From Candidatus Methylomirabilota bacterium (GTDB taxonomy: Bacteria; Methylomirabilota; Methylomirabilia; Rokubacteriales; CSP1-6), in the NCBI GenBank assembly GCA_035936835.1, contig DASYVT010000135.1, positions 29,150-93,149 of the forward strand: a stretch of 64,000 nt of DNA. The letters run 5' to 3'. Of this stretch, positions 14,417 through 22,500 are shown piece after piece. Under the pieces are notes generated by a model. The model searched no databases and had not been told where the DNA came from. It saw only the letters and a list, made by a program, of their open reading frames with translations. Position 1 is the stretch's first letter. The number at the start of each line of letters is the position of its first letter. The translations under genes and the position numbers were made by a program.

Positions 14417-15223
14417 ATGCGACGTCGCTTCGTCGTCCCCGCTGCGCTCGTGCTGGTGGCCCTGCTGTCAGCCGGGCCCGGGCAGGCCTACAACGGCGGC
14501 CCGCTGAGAAACGTGACGGACCTCACCCCGACCTGCGCCGGCTGCCATTCCTCTATGGGCAAGGAGCAGCTGCGCGTCGAGCCTGACGCCTTCGCGGCCA
14601 GCATGGTCGTCGAGAACCGCCACTACAAGGCGATCGAAGAGGGAGCCGGGCCGTACAAGGACATGAGCCCAGCCGACCGCCAGAAGCTCCTGGCGGACGT
14701 GAAGCTGATGGACCAGAACGCCTCGGCCGCGCTCTCGGCGCCACCCACCCTCAAGCCCGGCCAGGAGGCCCAGATCACCGCGACCGTGCGCGGCGGACAC
14801 GGCGTGGTCGGCGTCTGGCTGATGGAGAGCGACCTCAGACTGCAGGGACGCCCGGTCAGTGCCGACGGCTGGTTCATCGTCGGCGCGCCCAAGGTGTGGG
14901 GCGGCGACGGCAAGGAGCAGGCGAAGTGGGTGGACAGCCGCGGGCCGGGGCTCAAGAAGAATCTCAATTCCGTGCTGATCTTCGACCAGCAGGCGGATCT
15001 CGCCGCCAAGAAGTTCCCCGAAGGCAAGGTCACGTGGACCGTGCAGGCGCCTCACGCGCCGGGCACCTACACCCTGGCCGTCGCGTTCCACTACGGCACG
15101 GAGAAGGCCTCGTCGGTCGGCACCGTGACAACGGTCGCGGGTGCCATTCTCCCGAGAGGCGGCCCGGGCGGCCCGTCGGGCCACATCCTCTTCTCCAAGC
15201 CCATCACCGTCACGGTCCGGTAG
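14417..15223 (+). CDS. Exported monohaem c-type protein with a beta-sandwich-like tail
   Basis: From ATG 14417 (GAGGAGG 6 nt upstream) the product is 268 aa. It has a signal peptide (1-24, cut after GQA) and a single CAGCH haem c site at 40-44, just after the cleavage site. About 200 residues of a beta-rich region follow, rich in short strands ending SKPITVTV. The tail resembles Ig-like or choice-of-anchor domains but I do not recognise a specific family. It should sit in the periplasm. The next gene, 19 nt on, is a pentahaem membrane cytochrome, so the two probably form one electron-transfer unit. Confidence 0.75.
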   Translation: MRRRFVVPAALVLVALLSAGPGQAYNGGPLRNVTDLTPTCAGCHSSMGKEQLRVEPDAFAASMVVENRHYKAIEEGAGPYKDMSPADRQKLLADVKLMDQNASAALSAPPTLKPGQEAQITATVRGGHGVVGVWLMESDLRLQGRPVSADGWFIVGAPKVWGGDGKEQAKWVDSRGPGLKKNLNSVLIFDQQADLAAKKFPEGKVTWTVQAPHAPGTYTLAVAFHYGTEKASSVGTVTTVAGAILPRGGPGGPSGHILFSKPITVTVR

Positions 15224-15242
15224 GACAAGCCAGGCCCCGCCG

Positions 15243-15827
15243 GTGCGCCGCCGCACGTTCGGATGGTGCGCCATCGCCCTGGCGGGGCTCGCGTTGATCG
15301 CGAGCATCACATTCGCCGGCGTGATCACCAAGGAGCGCGACAACCGCTTCTGCTTTGCCTGCCACCTGCACGAGGAGAAGTTCAAGCGCTTCACCTCGGT
15401 CCCCTTCACCGACCTCACCGGCCCGCACCACGCCGAGCGCGTGCGCTGCATCGACTGCCACGGCGGGGCCGACGTGGTGATGCGCCTGCGCGTGTGGTCC
15501 CTCGCGGCCATGGATACGGGCAAGTTCCTGGTGGGGAGCTACCGCGAGCCCGACCACATGAGGCTCGCGCTCCGCCCGAAGGAGTGCACCCAGTGCCACA
15601 CCCCGATCCTCAAGCGACAGCCGGCGCTCACGGCCGAGCAGGAGGAGGCGCTGGAGGGGCGCGCGGGCAACGCGTACCACGCGATTCGGCCCCACGACAG
15701 TGTCCGGACAACCTGCGTGCAGTGTCACACCTCGCATACCACGGACGGCGACCCCAAGGCCCAGTTCATCGCCCGAAAGCGCGTGGAGCCGATCTGCCGC
15801 GAGTGCCACAAGACCCTCGGCGAGTGA
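15243..15827 (+). CDS. Membrane-anchored pentahaem cytochrome c (NapC/NirT-like)
   Basis: GTG 15243 begins a 194-aa protein with one N-terminal membrane anchor (residues 8-28) and five CxxCH sites: CFACH 37-41, CIDCH 69-73, CTQCH 115-119, CVQCH 158-162 and CRECH 185-189. NapC/NrfH-type proteins take electrons from quinol and hand them to periplasmic partners; those usually bind four haems, so five is a variation. The partner may be the monohaem protein just upstream. The start has only a weak ribosome site, consistent with coupling. Its transcription converges on nrdR. Confidence 0.8.
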   Translation: MRRRTFGWCAIALAGLALIASITFAGVITKERDNRFCFACHLHEEKFKRFTSVPFTDLTGPHHAERVRCIDCHGGADVVMRLRVWSLAAMDTGKFLVGSYREPDHMRLALRPKECTQCHTPILKRQPALTAEQEEALEGRAGNAYHAIRPHDSVRTTCVQCHTSHTTDGDPKAQFIARKRVEPICRECHKTLGE

Positions 15828-15867
15828 GAGGAGGCCAGCGTGTACCGCGTGACGGGAGCCCGCGCGG

Positions 15868-16371
15868 CTACTTCTTGGGGGCGGGCTTGGGAGCGGGCTT
15901 CGCGGCTTTCGGCTTGTCGCCTTCCTTGATGAGCCCCTTGACCTCGTCCATGAACTGGCTGATGTCCTTGAACTGCCGGTAGACGGACGCGAAGCGGACG
16001 TAGGCGACCTGGTCGAGCTTCTGGAGGTGCTCCATGACCACCTCGCCCAGCTCGAGGCTCGTGATCTCCTTCTCGGCCCGCTCGTGGAGCTTCGCCTCGA
16101 TGTCGGCGACGACGTCATCGACGGCCTGGACTCCCACGGAGCGCTTCTCGCAGGCCTTGAGAATGGAGCCGCGCAGCTTCTGGCGGTCGAAGGGCTCGCG
16201 GCGGCCGTCCCGCTTGACCACGTGGGGCAGCACGTCCTCGATGTACTCGTACGTCGTGTAGCGGCGGTGGCACTTGAGGCACTCGCGGCGCCGGCGGATG
16301 AACTCCCCTTCCCGTCCCACCCGCGAGTCGACCACGCGGTCCTCGGGATGTCCGCAGAACGGGCACTTCAT
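15868..16371 (-). CDS. nrdR: Transcriptional repressor NrdR
   Basis: The 167-residue protein has the NrdR zinc ribbon (Cys 3, 6, 31, 34; [17 protein letters not shown]) and an ATP-cone domain from about 49 to 140. NrdR represses ribonucleotide reductase genes according to dATP/ATP level. The last about 20 residues form a Lys/Pro/Ala tail not common in the family. Its ATG overlaps the glyA stop by 4 nt (ATGA), so it is co-translated with glyA. A palindrome resembling an NrdR box lies at the head of this operon. Confidence 0.96.
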   Translation of the reverse strand: MKCPFCGHPEDRVVDSRVGREGEFIRRRRECLKCHRRYTTYEYIEDVLPHVVKRDGRREPFDRQKLRGSILKACEKRSVGVQAVDDVVADIEAKLHERAEKEITSLELGEVVMEHLQKLDQVAYVRFASVYRQFKDISQFMDEVKGLIKEGDKPKAAKPAPKPAPKK

Positions 16372-17615
16372 CTCAGGCGCTCAGGGTAGAGCGGGAAGCG
16401 GTTCGTCAGCTCCTGGACCTCGCTGCGCACCGCGGCCTCCACGGAGCCGTTGCCGAGGTTGGTCAGGACGCGGTCGATAAGCATGGCGATCTGCGCCATT
16501 TCGGCCTCGGCCATGCCGCGCGTGGTGACGGCGGGCGTCCCGATGCGGACGCCGCTCGTGACCATGGGGCCCTTGGTGTCGAAGGGGATGCCATTCTTGT
16601 TGACCGTGATCCAGGCGCGGTCGAGCGCCTCCTGCGCGTCCTTGCCCGTGACACCCTTCCCCGTGAGGTCCACCAGCAGGAGGTGGGTGTCGGTGCCACC
16701 GGAGACCAGCCGGTAGCCGCGCGCGAGCATCGCGTCCGCCAGCGCGCGCGCGTTTCTGACGATCTGCCCCTGATAGGCGCGCCACTCCGGCGTCTGGGCT
16801 TCGCGGAAGGCGACGGCCTTGGCCGCGATGACGTGCATGAGCGGCCCGCCCTGTATGCCGGGCAGAACGGAGCGGTCCAGATCTTTCGCGTACCGTTCAA
16901 GGCACATGACCATGCCGCCGCGCGGGCCCCGGAGCGTCTTGTGCGTGGTCGTGGTCACGAAGTCGGCGTAGGGCACTGGCGACGGGTGCAGCCCGGCTGC
17001 GACAAGTCCCGCCGGATGAGCGATGTCGGCCATCAGCGCAGCCCCCGCCTCGTCGGCAATCTCGCGGAAGGGCTTGAAGTCGATGGCGCGAGGGAAGGCC
17101 GAGCCGCCCGCGATGATGAGCTTCGGCCTGTGCTGCTTCGCCAGGTCCCGCACCTGGTCCATGTCGATGCGCTCGGTGTCCTTCGTGACGCCGTAGGACA
17201 CGATCGTGTAGAGCCGCCCCGAGAAGTTCATCGGGCTGCCGGCCGTGAGGTGTCCGCCGTGCGCCAGGTTGGGTCCGAGCACGGTGTCACCCGGCTTGAG
17301 GAGCGTGAAGTACACGGCCATGTTCGCCTGGGAGCCCGAGTGAGGCTGGACGTTGACGTGCTCGGCGCCGAAGAGCTCCTTGCCGCGGCTGATCGCCAGC
17401 TCCTCCGCCACGTCCACGTACTCGCAGCCGCCGTAGTAGCGCTTGCCCGGGTACCCCTCAGCGTACTTGTTGGTCATCACCGACCCGACGGCCTCGAGGA
17501 CGGCCTCGGAGACGAAGTTCTCTGACGCGATCAGCTCGAGGTTGCGCGACTGGCGCACGGTCTCGTCGCGGATCACCTTGGCGATGTCGGGATCGACCTG
17601 CTCGAGCCGGTTCAC
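16368..17615 (-). CDS. glyA: Serine hydroxymethyltransferase
   Basis: The 415-aa enzyme interconverts serine and glycine, producing 5,10-methylene-tetrahydrofolate for purine, thymidylate and methionine synthesis. It has [12 protein letters not shown] near 28-39, [13 protein letters not shown], and the PLP lysine Lys 226 in [13 protein letters not shown] 17615 overlaps the rpiB stop as GTGA and has GGGAGG 7 nt upstream. Length and motifs are standard. It is in an rpiB-glyA-nrdR operon. Confidence 0.97.
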   Translation of the reverse strand: MNRLEQVDPDIAKVIRDETVRQSRNLELIASENFVSEAVLEAVGSVMTNKYAEGYPGKRYYGGCEYVDVAEELAISRGKELFGAEHVNVQPHSGSQANMAVYFTLLKPGDTVLGPNLAHGGHLTAGSPMNFSGRLYTIVSYGVTKDTERIDMDQVRDLAKQHRPKLIIAGGSAFPRAIDFKPFREIADEAGAALMADIAHPAGLVAAGLHPSPVPYADFVTTTTHKTLRGPRGGMVMCLERYAKDLDRSVLPGIQGGPLMHVIAAKAVAFREAQTPEWRAYQGQIVRNARALADAMLARGYRLVSGGTDTHLLLVDLTGKGVTGKDAQEALDRAWITVNKNGIPFDTKGPMVTSGVRIGTPAVTTRGMAEAEMAQIAMLIDRVLTNLGNGSVEAAVRSEVQELTNRFPLYPERLR

Positions 17616-18079
17616 GCCGCTCCCTCCCGGCCGCCGCGGCGACCTTCCATGTCGGCGATCTTGTCGACACGCCGGGCGTGGCGGCCGCCGGCGAAGGCCG
17701 TCTCCAGCCACACCCGGAGCATCTCCTGCCCCGTGTCCGAATCGATCATGCGCCCCGCGAGGGTCAGGACGTTGGCGTCGTTGTGCTCGCGGCTCATGCG
17801 CGCCGTGTAAGCATCCCCGCAGAGGGCGGCCCGCACTCCGGCGACCTTGTTGGCGGCGATGGCCATGCCGATCCCGGTGCCGCAGACGAGCACGCCGCGA
17901 TCCACCTTGCCGACGGCGACGGCCTCGGCCACCTGCGCGGCGTAGTCGGGATAGTCGACGGAATCGGGCGAGTGGGTGCCGAAGTCGAGGACCTGGTAAC
18001 CGGCCTCCATGAGCCAGCCCTTGAGCGCTTCCTTGAGCTCCCAACCGGCGTGATCGGCCCCAAGGGCGACGGACAACAT
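17612..18079 (-). CDS. rpiB: Ribose-5-phosphate isomerase B
   Basis: The 155-aa protein has the RpiB signatures GADHAG at 8-13, [10 protein letters not shown] at 36-45, the active-site Cys 66 in VCGTGIGM and [11 protein letters not shown]. It interconverts ribulose-5-phosphate and ribose-5-phosphate in the non-oxidative pentose phosphate pathway, supplying PRPP. It is first in the rpiB-glyA-nrdR operon. A GAGG lies 5 nt before the ATG, though the best promoter would make the leader very short. Confidence 0.96.
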   Translation of the reverse strand: MLSVALGADHAGWELKEALKGWLMEAGYQVLDFGTHSPDSVDYPDYAAQVAEAVAVGKVDRGVLVCGTGIGMAIAANKVAGVRAALCGDAYTARMSREHNDANVLTLAGRMIDSDTGQEMLRVWLETAFAGGRHARRVDKIADMEGRRGGREGAA

Positions 18080-18088
18080 TTCGGCCTC

Positions 18089-18118
18089 ACGTTACGCTCT
18101 GTCGGGGTCGGGTGTCAA
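18089..18118 (-). promoter_or_regulatory. Candidate promoter for rpiB-glyA-nrdR
   Basis: On the minus strand a perfect TTGACA (18113-18118) is followed after 18 bp by TAACGT (18089-18094, 3 of 6). The start would fall only a few bases before the rpiB ATG at 18079, so the true start site may differ. Confidence 0.35.
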
Positions 18119-18121
18119 GAC

Positions 18122-18138
18122 GCCCCAAGATGTGGGGC
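18122..18138. promoter_or_regulatory. Palindrome GCCCCAAGATGTGGGGC (copy 2), possible NrdR box
   Basis: The 6-bp arms GCCCCA/TGGGGC flank a 5-nt centre, 3 bp upstream of the -35 element of the operon that encodes NrdR. On the minus strand the core CCACATCTTG keeps the C..A.AT.T.G pattern of NrdR boxes, with C/G-rich flanks. A second copy lies at 13085-13099. Assignment to NrdR is inference. Confidence 0.4.
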
Positions 18139-18148
18139 TTGGGAGCGC

Positions 18149-19369
18149 TCAGCCGGCGGTGGGTCCGCCGGCCCGCACGCGGGAGAGGAGGCCGAAGCCG
18201 ATCAGGAAGAAGAGCCCGATCGCGACGATACCGAGCCGCTGGTTGCCGCCGGCCGCGTGCGAGATCCCGCCGAAGACGAGCGGACCCATGACGGCGGCGC
18301 TCTTGCCGCAGAGGCTGTAGAAGCCGAAGATCTCGGCCTCCATGCCGCGCGGGATCAGCGTGCTGAGGAACGTCCGGCTCGCCGCCTGGACGGCCCCGAG
18401 TCCCGTGCCTGCCACGACGGCCAGCACCCAGAACTGCCCCGGCGTCTCAACGAAGTAGGCCGCGATGACGATGGCGGTCCACTGGAAGAGGGTCACCATC
18501 ACCACACGCTTGGGGCCGAGCCGGTCGGTCGGCCTGGCCCAGGCGAGCGCCCCTAGGAGCGCGGAGACCTGGACAACAATGTACAGCACGATGAGGCGGT
18601 CCATGGGGAAGCCCAGCGTCTGGGCGGCAAAGATGGCAGAGAAGCCCACCACGGTGTTGACGCCGTCCTCGTACAGGAAGTAGGCGCCGAGGAAGCGGCG
18701 CAGGTCCCGGAGCCCCAGGATCTTGCGGGCCGTGGCGAGCACGTCCGCCCAACCCTGGCGCGCCGCCGCGAGGACGGGCAGCCTGCCGCGCGGCGGCTGG
18801 GGCAGCAAGACGAAGGCGGGCAGCGAGAAGACGGCGAAGAGCGCGGCCGCGCAGAGAAACGCGCCCCCGTAGGCCTTGGCGCGCACGAAAGGCAGCGCCG
18901 CCAGGAGCGCCGCGATGGAGCCCGCGTAGCCGACGGCGAAGCCCCACGCCGACACGCGCCCCTGGTGGCTGCGCGGCGCGAGCTCGGGCAGGTAGGCATT
19001 GTAGTAGACGAGGGCGCTCTCGTAGCCCACGTTGCCGAGCACGCCCAGGACGAATCCCCAGACGACCATGCCGGGCTCGACCGTGGCCATGAGCGCGGTC
19101 GCTGTCACCGACAGCGCCGTGAAGCCGATGAAGAGCGGGCGCCGTATGCCCGCGCGGTCGGCGATCCCGCCGAGGAAAGGCGACGTGACGGCGACGATCG
19201 CCATGGAGACCGAGATGACGCGCCCCCACCAGAGGTCGCCCGCTCCCGCGTCGTTGCCCACGACGCCCATCGCGTAGTAAGCGGCATAGATCGTGGCAAA
19301 GATGACGGCCGCAAACGCCGAGTTGGCGAAGTCGTAGAGCGTCCAAACGACGACGGCGCGGGTCTTCAT
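18149..19369 (-). CDS. MFS transporter of the UMF1/Atg22-like family
   Basis: The 406-aa protein has about twelve membrane helices. The LYDFANSAFAAVIFATIYAAYY start and PFLGGIADRAGIRRP loop between helices 2 and 3 are hallmarks of UMF1-type transporters, related to the yeast vacuolar exporter Atg22. Substrates of the bacterial members are largely unknown; amino acid efflux has been suggested for the family. Its ATG overlaps the stop of the short acyltransferase-like gene (ATGA), making it the last gene of a coupled string that runs from thiI. Confidence 0.87.
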   Translation of the reverse strand: MKTRAVVVWTLYDFANSAFAAVIFATIYAAYYAMGVVGNDAGAGDLWWGRVISVSMAIVAVTSPFLGGIADRAGIRRPLFIGFTALSVTATALMATVEPGMVVWGFVLGVLGNVGYESALVYYNAYLPELAPRSHQGRVSAWGFAVGYAGSIAALLAALPFVRAKAYGGAFLCAAALFAVFSLPAFVLLPQPPRGRLPVLAAARQGWADVLATARKILGLRDLRRFLGAYFLYEDGVNTVVGFSAIFAAQTLGFPMDRLIVLYIVVQVSALLGALAWARPTDRLGPKRVVMVTLFQWTAIVIAAYFVETPGQFWVLAVVAGTGLGAVQAASRTFLSTLIPRGMEAEIFGFYSLCGKSAAVMGPLVFGGISHAAGGNQRLGIVAIGLFFLIGFGLLSRVRAGGPTAG

Positions 19370-19749
19370 CGCGCGGTCTTCTCCAGCACGGGTTCCGGCA
19401 CCAGGCGCAGGAGATCCTGAAACTCCGTCATGATCGCGCGGCGGCGCGCGACCAGGTGCGCGCGAAGGTCGCGGTCAACCAGGACCGTCAGGAGACCGCG
19501 CGCCTCGCGCCGGACCCGGTGGAGCCGCTCCGTCCAGGACAGCGCGAAGAAGCCCGTCGGGAGCAGCGCCATGAGGATCTCGTCCATCAGACCTTGATGG
19601 TGGCTGGCCGCCACGACGCGGGGGCCGGACAGCGGCACCCGCTCGAGCCCCGCCACCTCGGCGCGCCGGTAGAAGAGGCCGGCCAGGAATCGCGCCAGCG
19701 ACCGGAAGATCCGGTAGCCGGCAGGCTCAGCCCCAGGGGGCTCAGCCAA
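19366..19749 (-). CDS. Short PlsC-like acyltransferase, probably truncated
   Basis: The 127-aa product resembles only the N-terminal half of lysophosphatidate acyltransferases: FYRRAEVAGLERVPLSGP followed by HHQGLMD around residues 50-56, which fits the HX4D catalytic motif. Family enzymes are usually 200 aa or more and carry a later FPEG-type motif, which is absent here. The gene overlaps the beta-CASP gene upstream by 8 nt and the MFS gene downstream by 4 nt, so the shortened frame is kept in a coupled operon. It may be a relic, a regulatory half-domain, or the product of a neat internal deletion. Confidence 0.55.
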   Translation of the reverse strand: MAEPPGAEPAGYRIFRSLARFLAGLFYRRAEVAGLERVPLSGPRVVAASHHQGLMDEILMALLPTGFFALSWTERLHRVRREARGLLTVLVDRDLRAHLVARRRAIMTEFQDLLRLVPEPVLEKTAR

Positions 19750-21124
19750 GGTCGACGCGCTGCCCGTCTTGCGCCACGACGGCGCGCCACTTGAGCTGCG
19801 AGGCGATCAGCGCCTGGAGCGCCGCGGCCGCGTCGGGCTCGCCGTGGACGATGTAGGTCGTCTCGGGCGGACGCGTGAATCCGCCGAGCCAGCGGAGGAT
19901 CTCGCCCTGGTCGGCGTGGGCCGAATAGGAATCGCTGACCATGATGGCCGCGCGCACGGGCACGCTCTGCCCGAGCATCTTCATCTCGCGCGCGCCTTCT
20001 CTCAGCAGGCGGCCGCGGGTGCCTGCGGCCTGGTACCCGACGAAGAGCACCGTGGTGCGCTCGTCCGGGAGCCGGCGGACGAAGTGGTGGAGGATGCGGC
20101 CGCCCGTCGCCATGCCGCTGCCGGCGATGATGATGCCGGGGCCGTCGGTGTCGTTCAGGCGCTTGGAGTCATCCGGCGTCTTGCAGATGCGCAGCTGCTT
20201 CGGCGCGAAGGGGCGCTCACCCGAGGCCTCGACGCGCTTGAGGTCCTGGTCGTGCTCCTCGGGATGCCGCGCGTAGATCGCGGTCGCCTCGATGGCCATC
20301 GGGCTGTCGAGGTAGACGGGCAGCGAGGGGATGCGAGCGGCGTCTTCGAGCTCGCGCAGATCGTAGAGGATCTCCTGCGAGCGCCCGACCGCGAAGGCCG
20401 GGATCAGGAGCCAGCCCTTCTTCTGGACTGTTCGCTGGACGGCGGCTGTGAGTCGGTCGCGGTGGTCGTCGGCCGGATGGAGGCGGTTGCCGTAGGTTGA
20501 CTCGACCAGCAGCACGTCGGCCGCGGGCACGGGATCCGGGTCGCGCATGATGGGCACGCCGTAGCGGCCCAGGTCGCCCGAGAACACGAGGGTCCGCCCG
20601 TCGACCGAGACCTCGACCAGCCCCGCGCCCAGGATATGCCCGGAGTTGATGAAGCGCGCGCTGACGCCCTGCGCCGGGCTGAAGCTGTCGTAGAAGCCGA
20701 CGGACCTGACCTGGGTCAGGACCTGATCCGCGTCCGCGGTGGTGAAGAGCGGCAGCGCGGGCTGGTGCTTCGACGTCTGGTGGCGGTTGGCGAACTGGGC
20801 CTCTTCTTCCTGAAGACGCGCGGCGTCGGGCAGCATGATCTTGAGGAGGTCGGCGGTGCCCGGCGTGCAGTAGATCGACCCCCTGAAGCCCTCACGGCCG
20901 AGGCGCGGGAGCGCGCCCGAGTGGTCGATGTGAGCGTGGCTCAGGAGGACGCCGCCGATGGACGCCGCAGGCACGGGGCACGGCGCCCAGTTGCGCAGAC
21001 GCAGCTCCTTGAGTCCCTGGAACAGGCCGCAGTCGAGGAGGAGGCGCGTCTGCCCCGATTGAAGGAAATGCTTGGAGCCCGTGACGGTCCCGGCTGCTCC
21101 CAAAAAGGTGAGCGTCGCGCTCAT
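19742..21124 (-). CDS. Metallo-beta-lactamase/beta-CASP RNA-processing nuclease-like protein
   Basis: The 460-residue protein has the metal motif HAHIDHSG (His 63, His 65, Asp 67, His 68) and further MBL motifs (SGHILGAG, SGDLGR). A beta-CASP insert contains PAFAVGRSQEIL and IIIAGSGMATGGR. The C-terminal SAHADQGEI motif completes the set. Such CPSF-100/YSH1-like proteins act as RNA endo- or exonucleases; bacterial members of this subgroup are little studied. The start overlaps the thiI stop by 4 nt, so RNA processing and tRNA thiolation are coupled here. Confidence 0.87.
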   Translation of the reverse strand: MSATLTFLGAAGTVTGSKHFLQSGQTRLLLDCGLFQGLKELRLRNWAPCPVPAASIGGVLLSHAHIDHSGALPRLGREGFRGSIYCTPGTADLLKIMLPDAARLQEEEAQFANRHQTSKHQPALPLFTTADADQVLTQVRSVGFYDSFSPAQGVSARFINSGHILGAGLVEVSVDGRTLVFSGDLGRYGVPIMRDPDPVPAADVLLVESTYGNRLHPADDHRDRLTAAVQRTVQKKGWLLIPAFAVGRSQEILYDLRELEDAARIPSLPVYLDSPMAIEATAIYARHPEEHDQDLKRVEASGERPFAPKQLRICKTPDDSKRLNDTDGPGIIIAGSGMATGGRILHHFVRRLPDERTTVLFVGYQAAGTRGRLLREGAREMKMLGQSVPVRAAIMVSDSYSAHADQGEILRWLGGFTRPPETTYIVHGEPDAAAALQALIASQLKWRAVVAQDGQRVDLG

Positions 21125-22368
21125 GCGACGGGCGGCGGGGCCGCGCGACGGCGCGGCGCGGGCCGGGCCGGATGGGCGCCTGCGCCGACCGGGAAGTCGA
21201 AGGTCTCCATGGTGGCGGCCTCGACGCCCGCCCTCACGAGGGCCGGGATGTCGAGCCGGGCCTCCATGTCGGCGATCTCCTCCTGGCTGAGCCGCGTGCC
21301 CGGGTGCGCCGGCACGAAGAGGGTGCAGCAGTCGGCGTCGGGCTCGTTGGAAATCTCAAGGGTGTCGAGCCGCCGGGCTTCGTCCGTGATCTCGATCTTG
21401 TCCATGCCGATCAGTGGCCGCAGCACGGGCAGCAGGGCGACCTCGTCGATGCGCGCCAGGTTGTGGAGCGTCTGCGAGGCGACCTGCCCTAGGCTCTCGC
21501 CCGTGACGAGCGCCTGCGCCCCCGACTGGCGTGCCAGCACCTCGGCGATGCGGACCATGAGGCGGCGGTAGACGACCACGCGGGCCATGGGGCTGACCGC
21601 GAGCACTACCTCCCGCTGGATCTCGCCGAAGGGCACGAGGTAGAGGCGCGAGACGTACTGCCACTGGGTCAGTCGCGAGACCAACTGCCGCACCTTCCAG
21701 ATAGACGCGTCCGGCAGGTACGGCACGCTATGGAAGTGGACGAACAACACGCGGCAGCCGCGCTTGATCATGCGCCAGGACGCCACGGGCGAATCGATGC
21801 CGCCGGAGATCAGGGCCGCCACCGTGCCGCCCGAGCCCACCGGCAGCCCGCCCGGGCCCGGCCGGCGGTCGGGATAGACGAAGGCCTCGTGGGGCAGCAC
21901 CTCGACATGGACGTTGAGCGCCGCGTGGTGGAGGTCCACCCGCGCCTCGGGCCGTCTCGCCAGGACGTGGGCTCCCAGCTCGCGGTTGAGATCGGTGGAG
22001 GTCAGCGGGAAGGTCTTGAAGGCGCGCCGCGCCGTGATCCGGAAGGACGCGAAGGTCTGCCCCTCGATCACGTGATCCACCGCGGCCTTGATCCTGTCCA
22101 GGGACGAGCCCGTCCGCACGGCGAGCGCCGTGTTTGCGATGCCGCAGACCCGGTCGAGCCGCCCGCGCACGCCCTCGGGATCCGGATTGCCCTCGAGGTC
22201 GAGCACGATGCGCCCCGGCAGCTGGATCACGCGAACGGGCCCCAGGTCGCTCACCGCGCGCGCAAGGTTTTCCTGGAGCCGGCGGAGGAAGAGCGGGCGG
22301 TTCCCGCGCTTGAGGCTGATCTCATGGTAGTGGACGATCACGCAGGGCGAGAGGCCTGCCCGGCTCAC
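21121..22368 (-). CDS. thiI: tRNA 4-thiouridine synthase ThiI, without rhodanese domain
   Basis: The 415-aa protein has an N-terminal ferredoxin-like/THUMP region (to about 170), the PP-loop SGGIDSP at 188-194 and the C-terminal DCCTLFVP cysteine motif. ThiI adenylates U8 of tRNA and inserts sulfur; in enterobacteria a C-terminal rhodanese domain carries the sulfur, but it is missing here as in many other bacteria. The GTG start lies in GTGA overlapping the stop of a 43-aa basic frame and has GGAGG 7 nt upstream. The last about 15 residues are Pro/Arg/Ala rich. Confidence 0.92.
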   Translation of the reverse strand: MSRAGLSPCVIVHYHEISLKRGNRPLFLRRLQENLARAVSDLGPVRVIQLPGRIVLDLEGNPDPEGVRGRLDRVCGIANTALAVRTGSSLDRIKAAVDHVIEGQTFASFRITARRAFKTFPLTSTDLNRELGAHVLARRPEARVDLHHAALNVHVEVLPHEAFVYPDRRPGPGGLPVGSGGTVAALISGGIDSPVASWRMIKRGCRVLFVHFHSVPYLPDASIWKVRQLVSRLTQWQYVSRLYLVPFGEIQREVVLAVSPMARVVVYRRLMVRIAEVLARQSGAQALVTGESLGQVASQTLHNLARIDEVALLPVLRPLIGMDKIEITDEARRLDTLEISNEPDADCCTLFVPAHPGTRLSQEEIADMEARLDIPALVRAGVEAATMETFDFPVGAGAHPARPAPRRRAAPPPVA

Positions 22369-22496
22369 GGCTCGGCCTCCGGGCGGCGGGGGTGCTTGGG
22401 ACGCCGCCGGTACGTGGTCTTGGGCTCCTCGACCTTCGGCGGCTTGCGCGGCATCGGCTTGCGGACGCGGGCGTGGACGGGTTTCTTTGCCTTCAC
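22365..22496 (-). CDS. 43-aa basic, proline-rich small protein coupled to thiI
   Basis: GTG 22496 opens a 43-codon frame ending in TGA at 22365-22367, overlapping the thiI GTG by 4 nt and starting 4 nt after the TAA of the upstream unknown gene. It holds 16 Lys/Arg and 10 Pro, starts VKAKKPVHARVRKP and has no hydrophobic segment. Composition and coupling suggest a real small nucleic-acid-binding protein, perhaps a tRNA- or ribosome-associated partner of ThiI. Its own ribosome site is weak, fitting re-initiation. No family is recognised. Confidence 0.6.
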   Translation of the reverse strand: MKAKKPVHARVRKPMPRKPPKVEEPKTTYRRRPKHPRRPEAEP

Positions 22497-22500
22497 CCGC

